DNA from: Pleurocapsales cyanobacterium LEGE 06147
Lineage (GTDB): Bacteria; Cyanobacteriota; Cyanobacteriia; Cyanobacteriales; Xenococcaceae
Reading direction: 5' to 3'
Length of the DNA stretch: 35,717 bases
NCBI GenBank assembly: GCA_015207585.1
Contig: JADEWQ010000055.1
Location: 1 to 35,717 of the forward strand
Within the stretch, counting starts at the first letter, position 1; every line of letters begins with the position of its first letter. This document shows, one piece after another, positions 23,770 through 31,090 of the stretch. Below the pieces are notes generated by a model. It did no database searches and was not told the DNA's origin. It worked only from the letters and a program-made list of their open reading frames with translations. The position numbers and the translations under genes were made by a program.

Positions 23770-26616
23770 TTACTGCTCACTGGTCACTTGATTCATAATT
23801 CCTGCTGCTATCTGAATAACTTGTACGAGATCGGCTAAATTTCTTTGGTCAGCAGGGACTAGACAGGGAAAAACAGAAAGACCGTCTACTTGATTTGCTG
23901 CTTCTGTAGTTTTGGCATCTAAAGTTACTAGAGGCAAAGCTGCCAAAGACTTGCATTTTCTAAGGGAATACAAATATTGAAGCGGTTGTGAGAGTAAACT
24001 GCCATCTAGTAATATTACATCTAACTGCCAAATTCGTGCCAGAATTTCTCCTTGTTCTAAACTATCAGCTTCAATTACTCGATGATGAAGACGGTATAAG
24101 CGATCGTTAAGTCCAAAATCGCCGTTGGAATTGTCCGTCATTGTTGGGTTATTAGGAATCCCGCTTTGCGGGTGCTGCCGCACCGCATCTGCACCTGGAT
24201 AAAGGCGGAGAATCATTAGACTTTTTTTCTCAGACAAAGACTGTTCTTTTATAGGAGATAATACCCGAGCTAATACTTGCTTATCTATTGGCAAACTAAG
24301 TAAGCCATTAATTTGCCCAGTTTTTTGTTCTTGGTTTTGTTTATCTTCAGCAGTAAGCCATACGGGAATGTTTGCAGTACGAGGATCTGATTTTAATAGA
24401 GTTAAAATATCATCTCCCGACAGCAGAGAAAAGGAAGAATTGAGCAAAATTTTGCTTGGCTTTAATTGACGAGCCTTATACAAAGCTTCTATACCAGTAC
24501 GAGCAATTATGGGATGATAACCCAATTCTTCTAACTGGCTAGCCAAATCATTAATACGGTGGGAAACTGCCTCAACCACTAATACCAAAGAATTACTTTG
24601 GCGATCGCAGATCCTCTTATTGTTGTTTAATACAACTCGAGCTTCAGACTGCAAATTCTGACTGGAATTCTCCGCACAAAAAGGGAGTAGCAAAGTAAAC
24701 TCACTACCTCTATCCACTCTAGAAATAAAGGAAATATCTCCTCCGTGCGCTCTAGCTAATTGTTGAGCTAAAACTAACCCCAATCCCTTATCCCATTCAA
24801 CAGGAGAAGTTTCTGACCGAAAAAATTGCTCTAAAACTAGAGGTTGGGATACTTCTGAACTACTTCTACCAGTATCCCAAACAATGATGGCGATCCATTT
24901 CGTCCACAGAGTAACAGAAATTCCAACTTCTCCTTCTGGCGGAATCAACTTGAGTGCATTGTCTAAAAGATGAATCAAAATCTGACACAGACGCAGTTTA
25001 TCGGCTAAAATCGTCTCCAAACCAGGCTCAATATTAAGCTTAAATTTATGTTTGGAGCAGAAAACATCGCGAGCTCGATCTGCTGCTGCCTGTCTGGCGA
25101 TAACTTGCTGGTATACTTCTTCACAAATAGTTTTAATCTTGACTGGTTCTAGGTTCAGTTTGAGCTTACCCGTAACCAAACGACTCCAATCGAGTAAATC
25201 GTTAACTATATTCATCAATTGTCGTCCACTACGGTAAATTAGCTCGGCGTAGCGAAATTGACGTTGGTTGAGAGTTCCTAATTTTTGCTCTTTGAGAAGA
25301 CTTGAGAGACCGACAATGGCAGTGAGGGGCGATTTTAGTTCGTGACTGATGCTGGCTAAATATTCGTCTTTTAAACGATTCAACTCGCTCAATTCGGCAT
25401 CTTTTGCTGCTGCTTCTTGACGGGGCGTACAAGCCGAGGGGTCGTGGACTGTTCCCGCAGGGTCCGTATCGTATTCCGCGACCGCCTCCTCCCCTTGTGC
25501 CCTCGAAGAGGCGCGGAGCGCACCCCGTTCGCCCTTGAAGGACAAGGTCAGCCCCTCACTAAATTGTCGAGTTTGGCAATTTGGTATTGCTAATACTAGC
25601 CAACATTTTTGTGAATAGTTTGTCGGAAAACACTGATAATTAGTCCAATCAATGGGAAGTTTAATGTATTGCCAAATTTTAGAGCTAACTTTAACTGGTA
25701 CTGCTAGAGAAGTAAAAGACTTTGGAGAAGAATTTTGGTTTTCTTCATCAATCCGAAAGCGATCGCCACTTAATTCTGAAGTAAGGCTAGATAAGCTCCC
25801 TAGAGACTGAGCCGTTATAGGTGGTTGCCATAAAGAGGGAAGGGTTGAAGCCCAACCATAGTTGCCTTTAAGACAGTAAGGGTAGAGTTCTGGTTTTGGT
25901 TGCCAATTATCCTCAGTCAAGAGTGATGGCTGCTGTTGTGGGAGAGAAACTGCAGTTTTTTCTGGCTGGTTTGACTCTTTAATGTTACTTACTTGCTCTC
26001 GCCAACAACGATTCTGATACAAAATTTGTCCTTCAGTAGCTTGTAACGTAACGGGTAGAGGAGTTTGTTCCAATAGCTCGAAGAACCAATGACTGTAAGC
26101 TTGGTTTTTTGAAATTGTTGTATCGGTATTTTGCCAGTTCCATAACAGCGTTTCTATCAAACAGTGAACATCTAAAAGTCCCAGCAATTTTCCTTTGTCA
26201 TCAACTAGAATATAATGTTGAGAACTTTCTTTCGTCTTTACTTGTCCCTCAAAACAGGATAGAAATTCTTGTATCCCCATCTGGGATGATAAGCTAACAA
26301 TAGGCTCTTTTAGGGAGGTTAAGTCCAAGCTTTGGGTGAAAATACCCGAGCGATCCCGCTTTGCGGGTGCTGCCGCACCGCCAACTCTATCCGATCCAAC
26401 AGAAGGGGTAAAGCGGTTGAGCAAATGTTCGGCTATCAGTGGCAGTAAACGACGATAGTCAAGCACTCCTATAGGTTGCTGCTTTCGATCGACTACAATC
26501 ATAGTTGTATGCTGACTTGAGCGAACGAGTGCTAGCACCGTTTCTAGAGTTACTTCCTGTTGACAGGTAGGAACGCGACGAACAAACTCTTTCAAAGTAA
26601 TATGAGAACTAGACAT
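23770..26616 (-). CDS. CBS-PAS histidine kinase with two degenerate receivers, divergent from kaiA
   Basis: A 948-residue soluble sensor kinase. Order: two CBS-like repeats (about residues 5-65 and 105-165); a PAS-like segment (about 170-215); a poorly conserved middle; DHp with His425 in SISHELKSPL; HATPase with N-box HLLDNALK, G1 DTG and G2 GLGLVLAQQ (to about 655); receiver-like domain 1 (about 674-785) and receiver-like domain 2 (about 795-945). In domain 1 the phospho-acceptor Asp is Asn726 (ILLNSS), the acidic pair is EA, and the conserved Lys is Leu, so it is a pseudo-receiver. Domain 2 keeps Asp871 (ILLDGS) but lacks the acidic pair and Lys. The gene is divergent from kaiA with a 266-bp shared spacer, and its layout recalls the clock input kinase CikA, although the sensor part differs. 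It carries in-frame GC-rich repeat elements at three places. Confidence 0.8.
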   Translation of the reverse strand: MSSSHITLKEFVRRVPTCQQEVTLETVLALVRSSQHTTMIVVDRKQQPIGVLDYRRLLPLIAEHLLNRFTPSVGSDRVGGAAAPAKRDRSGIFTQSLDLTSLKEPIVSLSSQMGIQEFLSCFEGQVKTKESSQHYILVDDKGKLLGLLDVHCLIETLLWNWQNTDTTISKNQAYSHWFFELLEQTPLPVTLQATEGQILYQNRCWREQVSNIKESNQPEKTAVSLPQQQPSLLTEDNWQPKPELYPYCLKGNYGWASTLPSLWQPPITAQSLGSLSSLTSELSGDRFRIDEENQNSSPKSFTSLAVPVKVSSKIWQYIKLPIDWTNYQCFPTNYSQKCWLVLAIPNCQTRQFSEGLTLSFKGERGALRASSRAQGEEAVAEYDTDPAGTVHDPSACTPRQEAAAKDAELSELNRLKDEYLASISHELKSPLTAIVGLSSLLKEQKLGTLNQRQFRYAELIYRSGRQLMNIVNDLLDWSRLVTGKLKLNLEPVKIKTICEEVYQQVIARQAAADRARDVFCSKHKFKLNIEPGLETILADKLRLCQILIHLLDNALKLIPPEGEVGISVTLWTKWIAIIVWDTGRSSSEVSQPLVLEQFFRSETSPVEWDKGLGLVLAQQLARAHGGDISFISRVDRGSEFTLLLPFCAENSSQNLQSEARVVLNNNKRICDRQSNSLVLVVEAVSHRINDLASQLEELGYHPIIARTGIEALYKARQLKPSKILLNSSFSLLSGDDILTLLKSDPRTANIPVWLTAEDKQNQEQKTGQINGLLSLPIDKQVLARVLSPIKEQSLSEKKSLMILRLYPGADAVRQHPQSGIPNNPTMTDNSNGDFGLNDRLYRLHHRVIEADSLEQGEILARIWQLDVILLDGSLLSQPLQYLYSLRKCKSLAALPLVTLDAKTTEAANQVDGLSVFPCLVPADQRNLADLVQVIQIAAGIMNQVTSEQ
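24159..24187. repeat. GC-rich palindromic element, copy B (in kinase receiver-like domain 2)
   Basis: A 29-bp stretch made of two overlapping hairpins, CCCGC-TTT-GCGGG and GGTGC-TGCC-GCACC. It is identical over 29 bp to the copy at 26353 but translated in a different frame (as DAVRQHPQSGI). It falls just after beta strand 1 of the second receiver-like domain. Confidence 0.85.
25421..25545. repeat. Large GC-rich structured insert, copy D (before the phospho-accepting His)
   Basis: About 125 bp of GC-rich DNA in an AT-rich gene, with nested inverted repeats (GGTCG with CGACC; GGAC with GTCC). Bases 25450-25468 match 18 of 19 bases of the module in kaiA at 27242-27260. It encodes kinase residues about 358-399 (rich in Ala, Arg, Gly), ending some 25 residues before His425, in the place of the usual coiled-coil linker. 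Confidence 0.7.
26353..26381. repeat. GC-rich palindromic element, copy A (between the kinase CBS repeats)
   Basis: The same 29-bp double hairpin as at 24159, here read as GGAAAPAKRD in the linker between the two CBS-like repeats (residues about 80-89). The flanking GGAAAPA and RDR are the same as in the KaiA insert. Confidence 0.85.
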
Positions 26617-26882
26617 GAATTTTTATGTAATTCTCACTAAAAGTAGCTCGAAAATAATTCTGCTTATTTGACGATGATTTTTTAGTTAAATTAGCCGCTT
26701 TTGACTAGCATTAACTTTGCTCGAGTTAATCATCGGTAACAGTTTAATTATTACGCCAAATTCTCAATATTGAAACCCGATTACTCAATAATTAATTATG
26801 ATTTGCAAAAAAGGTCAATAAATGTTAATTTTTTCTTAATTTTTTATAGGAGGATAAACAAAAGTATTTAATTCTCTACTAA
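26617..26882. promoter_or_regulatory. Divergent promoter region, histidine kinase / kaiA
   Basis: A 266-bp very AT-rich spacer with start codons of the kinase and kaiA at its two ends. A GGAGG at 26849-26853 is 29 bases before the kaiA ATG, too far to be a standard ribosome binding site, and a TAA directly precedes the ATG. No operator can be defended by eye. Confidence 0.4.
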
Positions 26883-27971
26883 ATGTCAGACAATCAAAAA
26901 ATAAACGCTCTTTTAAATACTTCTTTGCTCAGTCGATTATTCATTTGTCTGTTTCTAACTGATGAAAAGCTAACTCAGTGGTTAACTCGTTTACTGAGAG
27001 AAGATCGCTATTGCTTAAATTACATTAGCATGGCAGGTAAATTTATCAATTATATTGAACATTATAAAGAACAAATAGATTGTCTTATTTGTCCGGATAA
27101 CTTAGCTGTACAGAGTTTGCTTTCCCAGTTGTACGAACGAGGAACTTTATTGCCCATCGTAATTATCGAACAAAATAAATCTTCAGATATTGTGTCACAA
27201 ACGTCGACAGCAAATCGACAAGGTGGTGCTGCCGCACCCGCTGTTCCCGAAGGGTCCGTACTGCCCGAAGACGCTCCGCGTAGAAAAGCGTCGGGCGCGC
27301 GGGATCGCCTTTCAAATTTTCAGGAAAAAACCCAAGTAATTTCTACTTTTTACCATAGTGCAGAAGTAAGACTTCCTGAGGTGAATTTAGAGCAGATAAC
27401 TACCTACATCAATTTAGCTATTACTAAATTTCTGAATCTTGCTCCTAGTTGTGCTCTCCAAGACAAACCTACAAAACCCAAAATCGAGCGACAGGAAAAT
27501 AGTCAAAATTTTTTAATTCTTCAACAAAGGAGATTAGCAGAAAAGTTAAAAGAAAGACTGGGTTATTTAGGAGTTTATTACAAACGCAATTTTCAAGATT
27601 TTTATCGTAATTTATCTCCTGAAAAAAAACAAGAATTTATTCAAAAATTAAGTGCAGATTATCGTCAAATTATTCTTAATTATTTTTCTCAAGAACAAGA
27701 TATTAATCAAGCGATCGATCGATTTGTTAATCAAGCTTTTTTTGCCGATTTATCCGTATCTCAAATCTTAGAAATACATATGGACTTAATGGATGAATTT
27801 GCTCAACAATTAAAATTAGAGGGAAGAAGTGAAGAAATTTTATTAGATTATCGTTTGGCTTTAATTGATATTATTGCTCATTTAGGTGAGATGTATCGTC
27901 GTTCAATTCCGCGAGAAGACATTCCTTTTGAACTGTTGTTTCAAGACGATCGAGGTAGACATTCACGATAA
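26883..27971 (+). CDS. kaiA: Circadian clock protein KaiA, with an insertion in the pseudo-receiver
   Basis: KaiA binds the C-terminal tail of KaiC and stimulates its autophosphorylation. The 362-residue protein has an N-terminal pseudo-receiver (about 15-170) lacking the phospho-acceptor and a C-terminal four-helix dimerisation/KaiC-binding domain (about 215-350) with highly conserved blocks ERLGYLGVYYKR, AFFADLSVSQILEIHM and GRSEEILLDYRLALIDIIAH. Synechococcus KaiA is 284 residues. The extra length comes partly from a 29-codon GC-rich insert (residues 114-142) and flanking sequence between VIIEQ and YHSAE in the pseudo-receiver. Position corresponds to the loop GDRDSEDPDEPAK of the Synechococcus protein. 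The start is fixed by a TAA immediately upstream and by homology. It precedes kaiB by 116 bp. Confidence 0.95.
   Translation: MSDNQKINALLNTSLLSRLFICLFLTDEKLTQWLTRLLREDRYCLNYISMAGKFINYIEHYKEQIDCLICPDNLAVQSLLSQLYERGTLLPIVIIEQNKSSDIVSQTSTANRQGGAAAPAVPEGSVLPEDAPRRKASGARDRLSNFQEKTQVISTFYHSAEVRLPEVNLEQITTYINLAITKFLNLAPSCALQDKPTKPKIERQENSQNFLILQQRRLAEKLKERLGYLGVYYKRNFQDFYRNLSPEKKQEFIQKLSADYRQIILNYFSQEQDINQAIDRFVNQAFFADLSVSQILEIHMDLMDEFAQQLKLEGRSEEILLDYRLALIDIIAHLGEMYRRSIPREDIPFELLFQDDRGRHSR
27222..27308. repeat. Composite GC-rich palindromic element, copy C (inside kaiA)
   Basis: Exactly 87 bp (29 codons). The left end has hairpin GGTGC-TGCC-GCACC overlapping CCCGC; the right end is GCGGGATCGC. Between them, where copies A and B have only AAA, lies a 57-bp module (27242-27298) with an inner stem GACGC/GCGTC flanked by GCCC and GGGC. 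The outer ends encode GGAAAPA and RDR, as copy A does. Confidence 0.85.
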
Positions 27972-28010
27972 TCATCCATTGAGTTAGAAAAACCAAAAAG
28001 CCCAAAAACA

Positions 28011-28042
28011 TGCTTGTCAAGAAATCAAGCAATACTTTATAT
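28011..28042 (+). terminator. Weak hairpin between kaiA and kaiB
   Basis: TGCTTG at 28011-28016 pairs with CAAGCA at 28026-28031 around a 9-base loop, followed by ATACTTTATATA. It may partly separate kaiA from the kaiBC transcript. The stem is only 6 bp, so the call is weak. Confidence 0.35.
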
Positions 28043-28087
28043 ATAAAAAATATTTTTGCCTATCTGTTTTAACCATTATATATTCTT

Positions 28088-28402
28088 ATGACTAAATTTA
28101 GAAAAACTTATGTTTTGAAATTATATGTTGCTGGCAATACACCCAACTCCGTCAGAGCTTTAAAAACTTTAAAAAATATACTAGAAAAGGATTTTCAAGG
28201 AGTATATGCTCTAAAAGTCATTGATGTTCTGAAAAATCCGCAATTAGCTGAAGAAGATAAAATTTTGGCAACCCCTACCCTATCAAAAGTCTTACCCCCA
28301 CCAGTACGTAAAATTATCGGCGATCTTTCAGATCGAGAAAAAGTTTTGATTGGTTTAGATCTTCTTTATGAAGAAATTAAAGAACGAGAGGGAGAAATCT
28401 AG
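28088..28402 (+). CDS. kaiB: Circadian clock protein KaiB
   Basis: KaiB binds the CI ring of KaiC at night, sequesters KaiA and recruits CikA/displaces SasA; it does so after switching from its tetrameric ground state to a thioredoxin-like fold. The 104-residue protein shows the diagnostic blocks [58 protein letters not shown] and a Glu-rich C-terminus. There is no kinase domain, so it is KaiB and not SasA. It lies 116 bp after kaiA and 117 bp before kaiC, on the same strand. Confidence 0.98.
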   Translation: MTKFRKTYVLKLYVAGNTPNSVRALKTLKNILEKDFQGVYALKVIDVLKNPQLAEEDKILATPTLSKVLPPPVRKIIGDLSDREKVLIGLDLLYEEIKEREGEI

Positions 28403-28519
28403 CATCATTAAACAGATTAGCTCCTTCTACTATATGGTTTAATTGAAAGCGGCGTACCGCTAACTAGATAATCTAAGTTTTTTTAACAAGATAAAACTTA
28501 TTTTTTCCTAAGCGCAGAT

Positions 28520-30082
28520 ATGAACCAACCCAATCCCAATAGTCAACAACAACAAGAACTATCTACTAAGGGAATTCAGAAAATCCGGACGATGATTGAA
28601 GGATTTGATGAAATCACTCATGGTGGCTTACCAGAAGGTAGAACTACTTTGGTTAGCGGTACATCTGGTACGGGAAAAACTTTATTAGCAATTCAATTTC
28701 TTTACCACGGCATCAAATATTTTGATTATCCCGGTTTATTTGTTACTTTTGAAGAATCTCCTAGAGATATAATCCAAAATGCTTACAGCTTTGGTTGGGA
28801 TTTACAAAGTTTAATTGAACGGGGCAAATTGTTTATCCTCGATGCTTCTCCCGATCCTGACGGACAAGAAGTAGTAGGTAATTTCGATCTTTCTGCTTTA
28901 ATTGAGCGAATTCAGTACGCCATCCGCAAGTATAAAGCTAAGTTAGTCTCCATCGACTCGGTTACTGCAGTATTTCAACAGTACGACGCGGCTTCAGTTG
29001 TTAGAAGAGAAATTTTCCGTCTCGTCGCTCGACTAAAACAACTACAAGTGACTTCTATTATGACTACAGAGCGAGTAGAAGAATACGGGGCGATCGCTCG
29101 CTTTGGAGTAGAAGAATTTGTTTCTGATAATGTAGTTATCGTGCGTAATGTTTTAGAAGGAGAACGTCGTCGTCGCACGGTCGAAATTCTTAAATTGCGC
29201 GGCACAACCCATATGAAAGGAGAATACCCCTTTACGATTACCAACGATGGGATCAATATTTTTCCTCTTGGTGCGATGCGACTTACCCAACGTTCTTCCA
29301 ATGTCCGCATTTCCTCCGGAATCGAAACCCTCGATCGCATGTGTGGTGGTGGTTTCTTCAAAGATTCGATTATTTTAGCAACGGGGGCAACGGGTACGGG
29401 TAAAACTTTACTGGTGAGTAAATTTCTCGAAGAAGGTTGCCGTAGGGGTGAAAGAGCAATTTTGTTTGCCTACGAAGAGTCGAGAGCACAATTATCTCGT
29501 AATGCTTATTCTTGGGGAATTAACTTTGAGGAGATGGAGAAAAAAGGTTTGCTCAAGTTATTTTGTAACTATCCAGAATCAGCAGGATTAGAAGACCACC
29601 TGCAAATGATTAAAACCGAAATTTCTCTGTTTAAACCTTCACGTATTGCCATCGATTCGCTATCTGCTTTAGCTAGAGGCGTTACTAACAATGCCTTCCG
29701 CCAATTTGTCATTGGCGTGACTGGTTACGCCAAGCAGGAAGAAATTACTGGTTTCTTTACCAATACTACCGACCAGTTTATGGGTACTCATTCAATTACC
29801 GAGTCCCACATTTCAACAATTACCGATTCTATTTTGTTACTGCAATACGTAGAAATACGCGGCGAAATGTCTCGTGCTATCAACGTTTTTAAAATGCGCG
29901 GTTCTTGGCACGATAAAGGTATTCGCGAGTATGTCATTAGCGAGGCCGGGGCAGAAATTAAAGATTCCTTCCGTAACTACGAACGGATTATTAGTGGCTC
30001 GCCAACGCGAATTAGTGTAGACGAGAAAAGCGAACTTTCTCGCATCGTGCGGGGAGTAAAAGATAAATCAATGCAAGAATAA
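28520..30082 (+). CDS. kaiC: Circadian clock ATPase/kinase KaiC
   Basis: The core oscillator protein, a double-domain RecA-like hexamer with ATPase, autokinase and autophosphatase activity. The 520-residue protein is one longer than the Synechococcus protein. CI has Walker A GTSGTGKT (Lys53) and catalytic EE in FVTFEESPRD; CII has Walker A GATGTGKT and catalytic EE in FAYEESRAQ. Phosphorylation sites Ser432 and Thr433 lie in SHISTITDS (431/432 in Synechococcus). The C-terminal tail bound by KaiA (SGSPTRISVDEKSELSRI) is intact. All key residues are present, so a working oscillator is expected. No strong Shine-Dalgarno sequence precedes the ATG. Confidence 0.98.
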   Translation: MNQPNPNSQQQQELSTKGIQKIRTMIEGFDEITHGGLPEGRTTLVSGTSGTGKTLLAIQFLYHGIKYFDYPGLFVTFEESPRDIIQNAYSFGWDLQSLIERGKLFILDASPDPDGQEVVGNFDLSALIERIQYAIRKYKAKLVSIDSVTAVFQQYDAASVVRREIFRLVARLKQLQVTSIMTTERVEEYGAIARFGVEEFVSDNVVIVRNVLEGERRRRTVEILKLRGTTHMKGEYPFTITNDGINIFPLGAMRLTQRSSNVRISSGIETLDRMCGGGFFKDSIILATGATGTGKTLLVSKFLEEGCRRGERAILFAYEESRAQLSRNAYSWGINFEEMEKKGLLKLFCNYPESAGLEDHLQMIKTEISLFKPSRIAIDSLSALARGVTNNAFRQFVIGVTGYAKQEEITGFFTNTTDQFMGTHSITESHISTITDSILLLQYVEIRGEMSRAINVFKMRGSWHDKGIREYVISEAGAEIKDSFRNYERIISGSPTRISVDEKSELSRIVRGVKDKSMQE

Positions 30083-30085
30083 TTT

Positions 30086-30367
30086 CTATCTTTCTCCTTT
30101 TTTTTGCTCTTTCGAGTTTTGATTTGGATTTAAGAACTCTGTTGAGCGAGGATAATAAACTAAATGCAAGCAACTCTGATGCTTTTTGGCGTAAACTTGG
30201 CGAGATGATTGTAGCCTCTTAAGACAAATTTGCACCATAGAAACAGGACGATTGAGAGAACAACATATTTCCTTGACAGTTATGCCTTGAGGATGAGCCA
30301 AAATTAGTTCTAAAATCTTTTCTGTAGTAGTAAGACCTGGTGTAGGTTTAACAATTTGGATAGACAA
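30086..30367 (-). CDS. Small winged-helix-like protein
   Basis: A 93-residue basic protein. Residues about 13-62 match the pattern of a winged helix-turn-helix: TTEKILELILAHPQG, then ITVKEICCSLNRPVSMVQICLKRL and a beta-wing-like QVYAKKHQSCLHLVYY. It is likely a DNA-binding regulator, but no family can be named and no partner site is seen. Its stop codon is 3 bp from the kaiC stop in convergent orientation, so antisense transcription into kaiC is possible. The C-terminal 20 residues are Asn/Lys-rich and probably disordered. Confidence 0.6.
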   Translation of the reverse strand: MSIQIVKPTPGLTTTEKILELILAHPQGITVKEICCSLNRPVSMVQICLKRLQSSRQVYAKKHQSCLHLVYYPRSTEFLNPNQNSKEQKKGER

Positions 30368-30488
30368 GGTTTACCTTCGAGCCTCTACCGCCCTAGCATT
30401 CCCTATCTTCCCTGAAAACTAACATTATTTATCTATTAAGCAATTCAAAATTGGGAAATTTAAGGCAAAAGGTTATTACTGAGCGAGT

Positions 30489-30929
30489 TTAAATTTGCTC
30501 CCAAAACTTCTTAGTCAACAAAGCTTCTACATTTTGCTCAAAGGGACAGAGATCGGGAAAATAAACATCAGGATAGCTATCTGTAACATTTTCTAAAGCC
30601 ATTTCATAGCTTTTAGGCAGTATTTCTAAGACAAAATTTTTCAAGCTCGGTGAATCATCTAATTCAATTTGTAACCTCTGTCTAAAATTCCTGATTTCAA
30701 TTTCCCAACTTCGATAGCAGTCAGACATCGGCACATAACAACGCTTCAATAAATGCTCTAATAGACGCACCAAAAAACTTCGCACCGCCTTACGCTGACT
30801 TTTTCCCAAAGATTCTACCTCTTCAATTAAATTCTCCCAATCCAAATGTTCCGTGTCTCGCTGTTTAAGACAGTTAACCGTCTCTTCAATCCAAAGGGCA
30901 AAATCGCGATCGTAAAGGTTTTTAATCAT
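30489..30929 (-). CDS. DUF29 family protein
   Basis: A 146-residue helical protein with the features of the DUF29 family, common and multi-copy in cyanobacteria: NLYDRDFALWIEETVNCL at the N-terminus, WENLIEEVESLGKSQRKAVRSFL, and a conserved C-terminal FPDLCPFEQNVEALL. The function is unknown. I choose the ATG at 30929 (MIKNLYDRDF) because family members begin there; an ATG 18 bp upstream is in the same frame. Confidence 0.85.
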   Translation of the reverse strand: MIKNLYDRDFALWIEETVNCLKQRDTEHLDWENLIEEVESLGKSQRKAVRSFLVRLLEHLLKRCYVPMSDCYRSWEIEIRNFRQRLQIELDDSPSLKNFVLEILPKSYEMALENVTDSYPDVYFPDLCPFEQNVEALLTKKFWEQI

Positions 30930-31090
30930 AGCTTTTCTTTCTCCCAAAATTTTTTACTCAAAGAAAGATAGCGGTCCTCAAATCGAAGAAGTAGACATCT
31001 AAAACAAAACATTATTGTCAGGTATATTGGATTTAGGCGTACTTCTCTCAAAGTAAAACCGCTAGATCGATATTTTTCAGAAAAAAGCAA

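Noticed and set aside
26849-26853. GGAGG upstream of kaiA as ribosome binding site
   Set aside because: It is 29 bases from the only plausible ATG, and an in-frame TAA directly precedes that ATG.
28088-28402. SasA or KaiB-like domain of a kinase
   Set aside because: The protein ends after the KaiB fold with no kinase domain, and it lies in canonical order between kaiA and kaiC.
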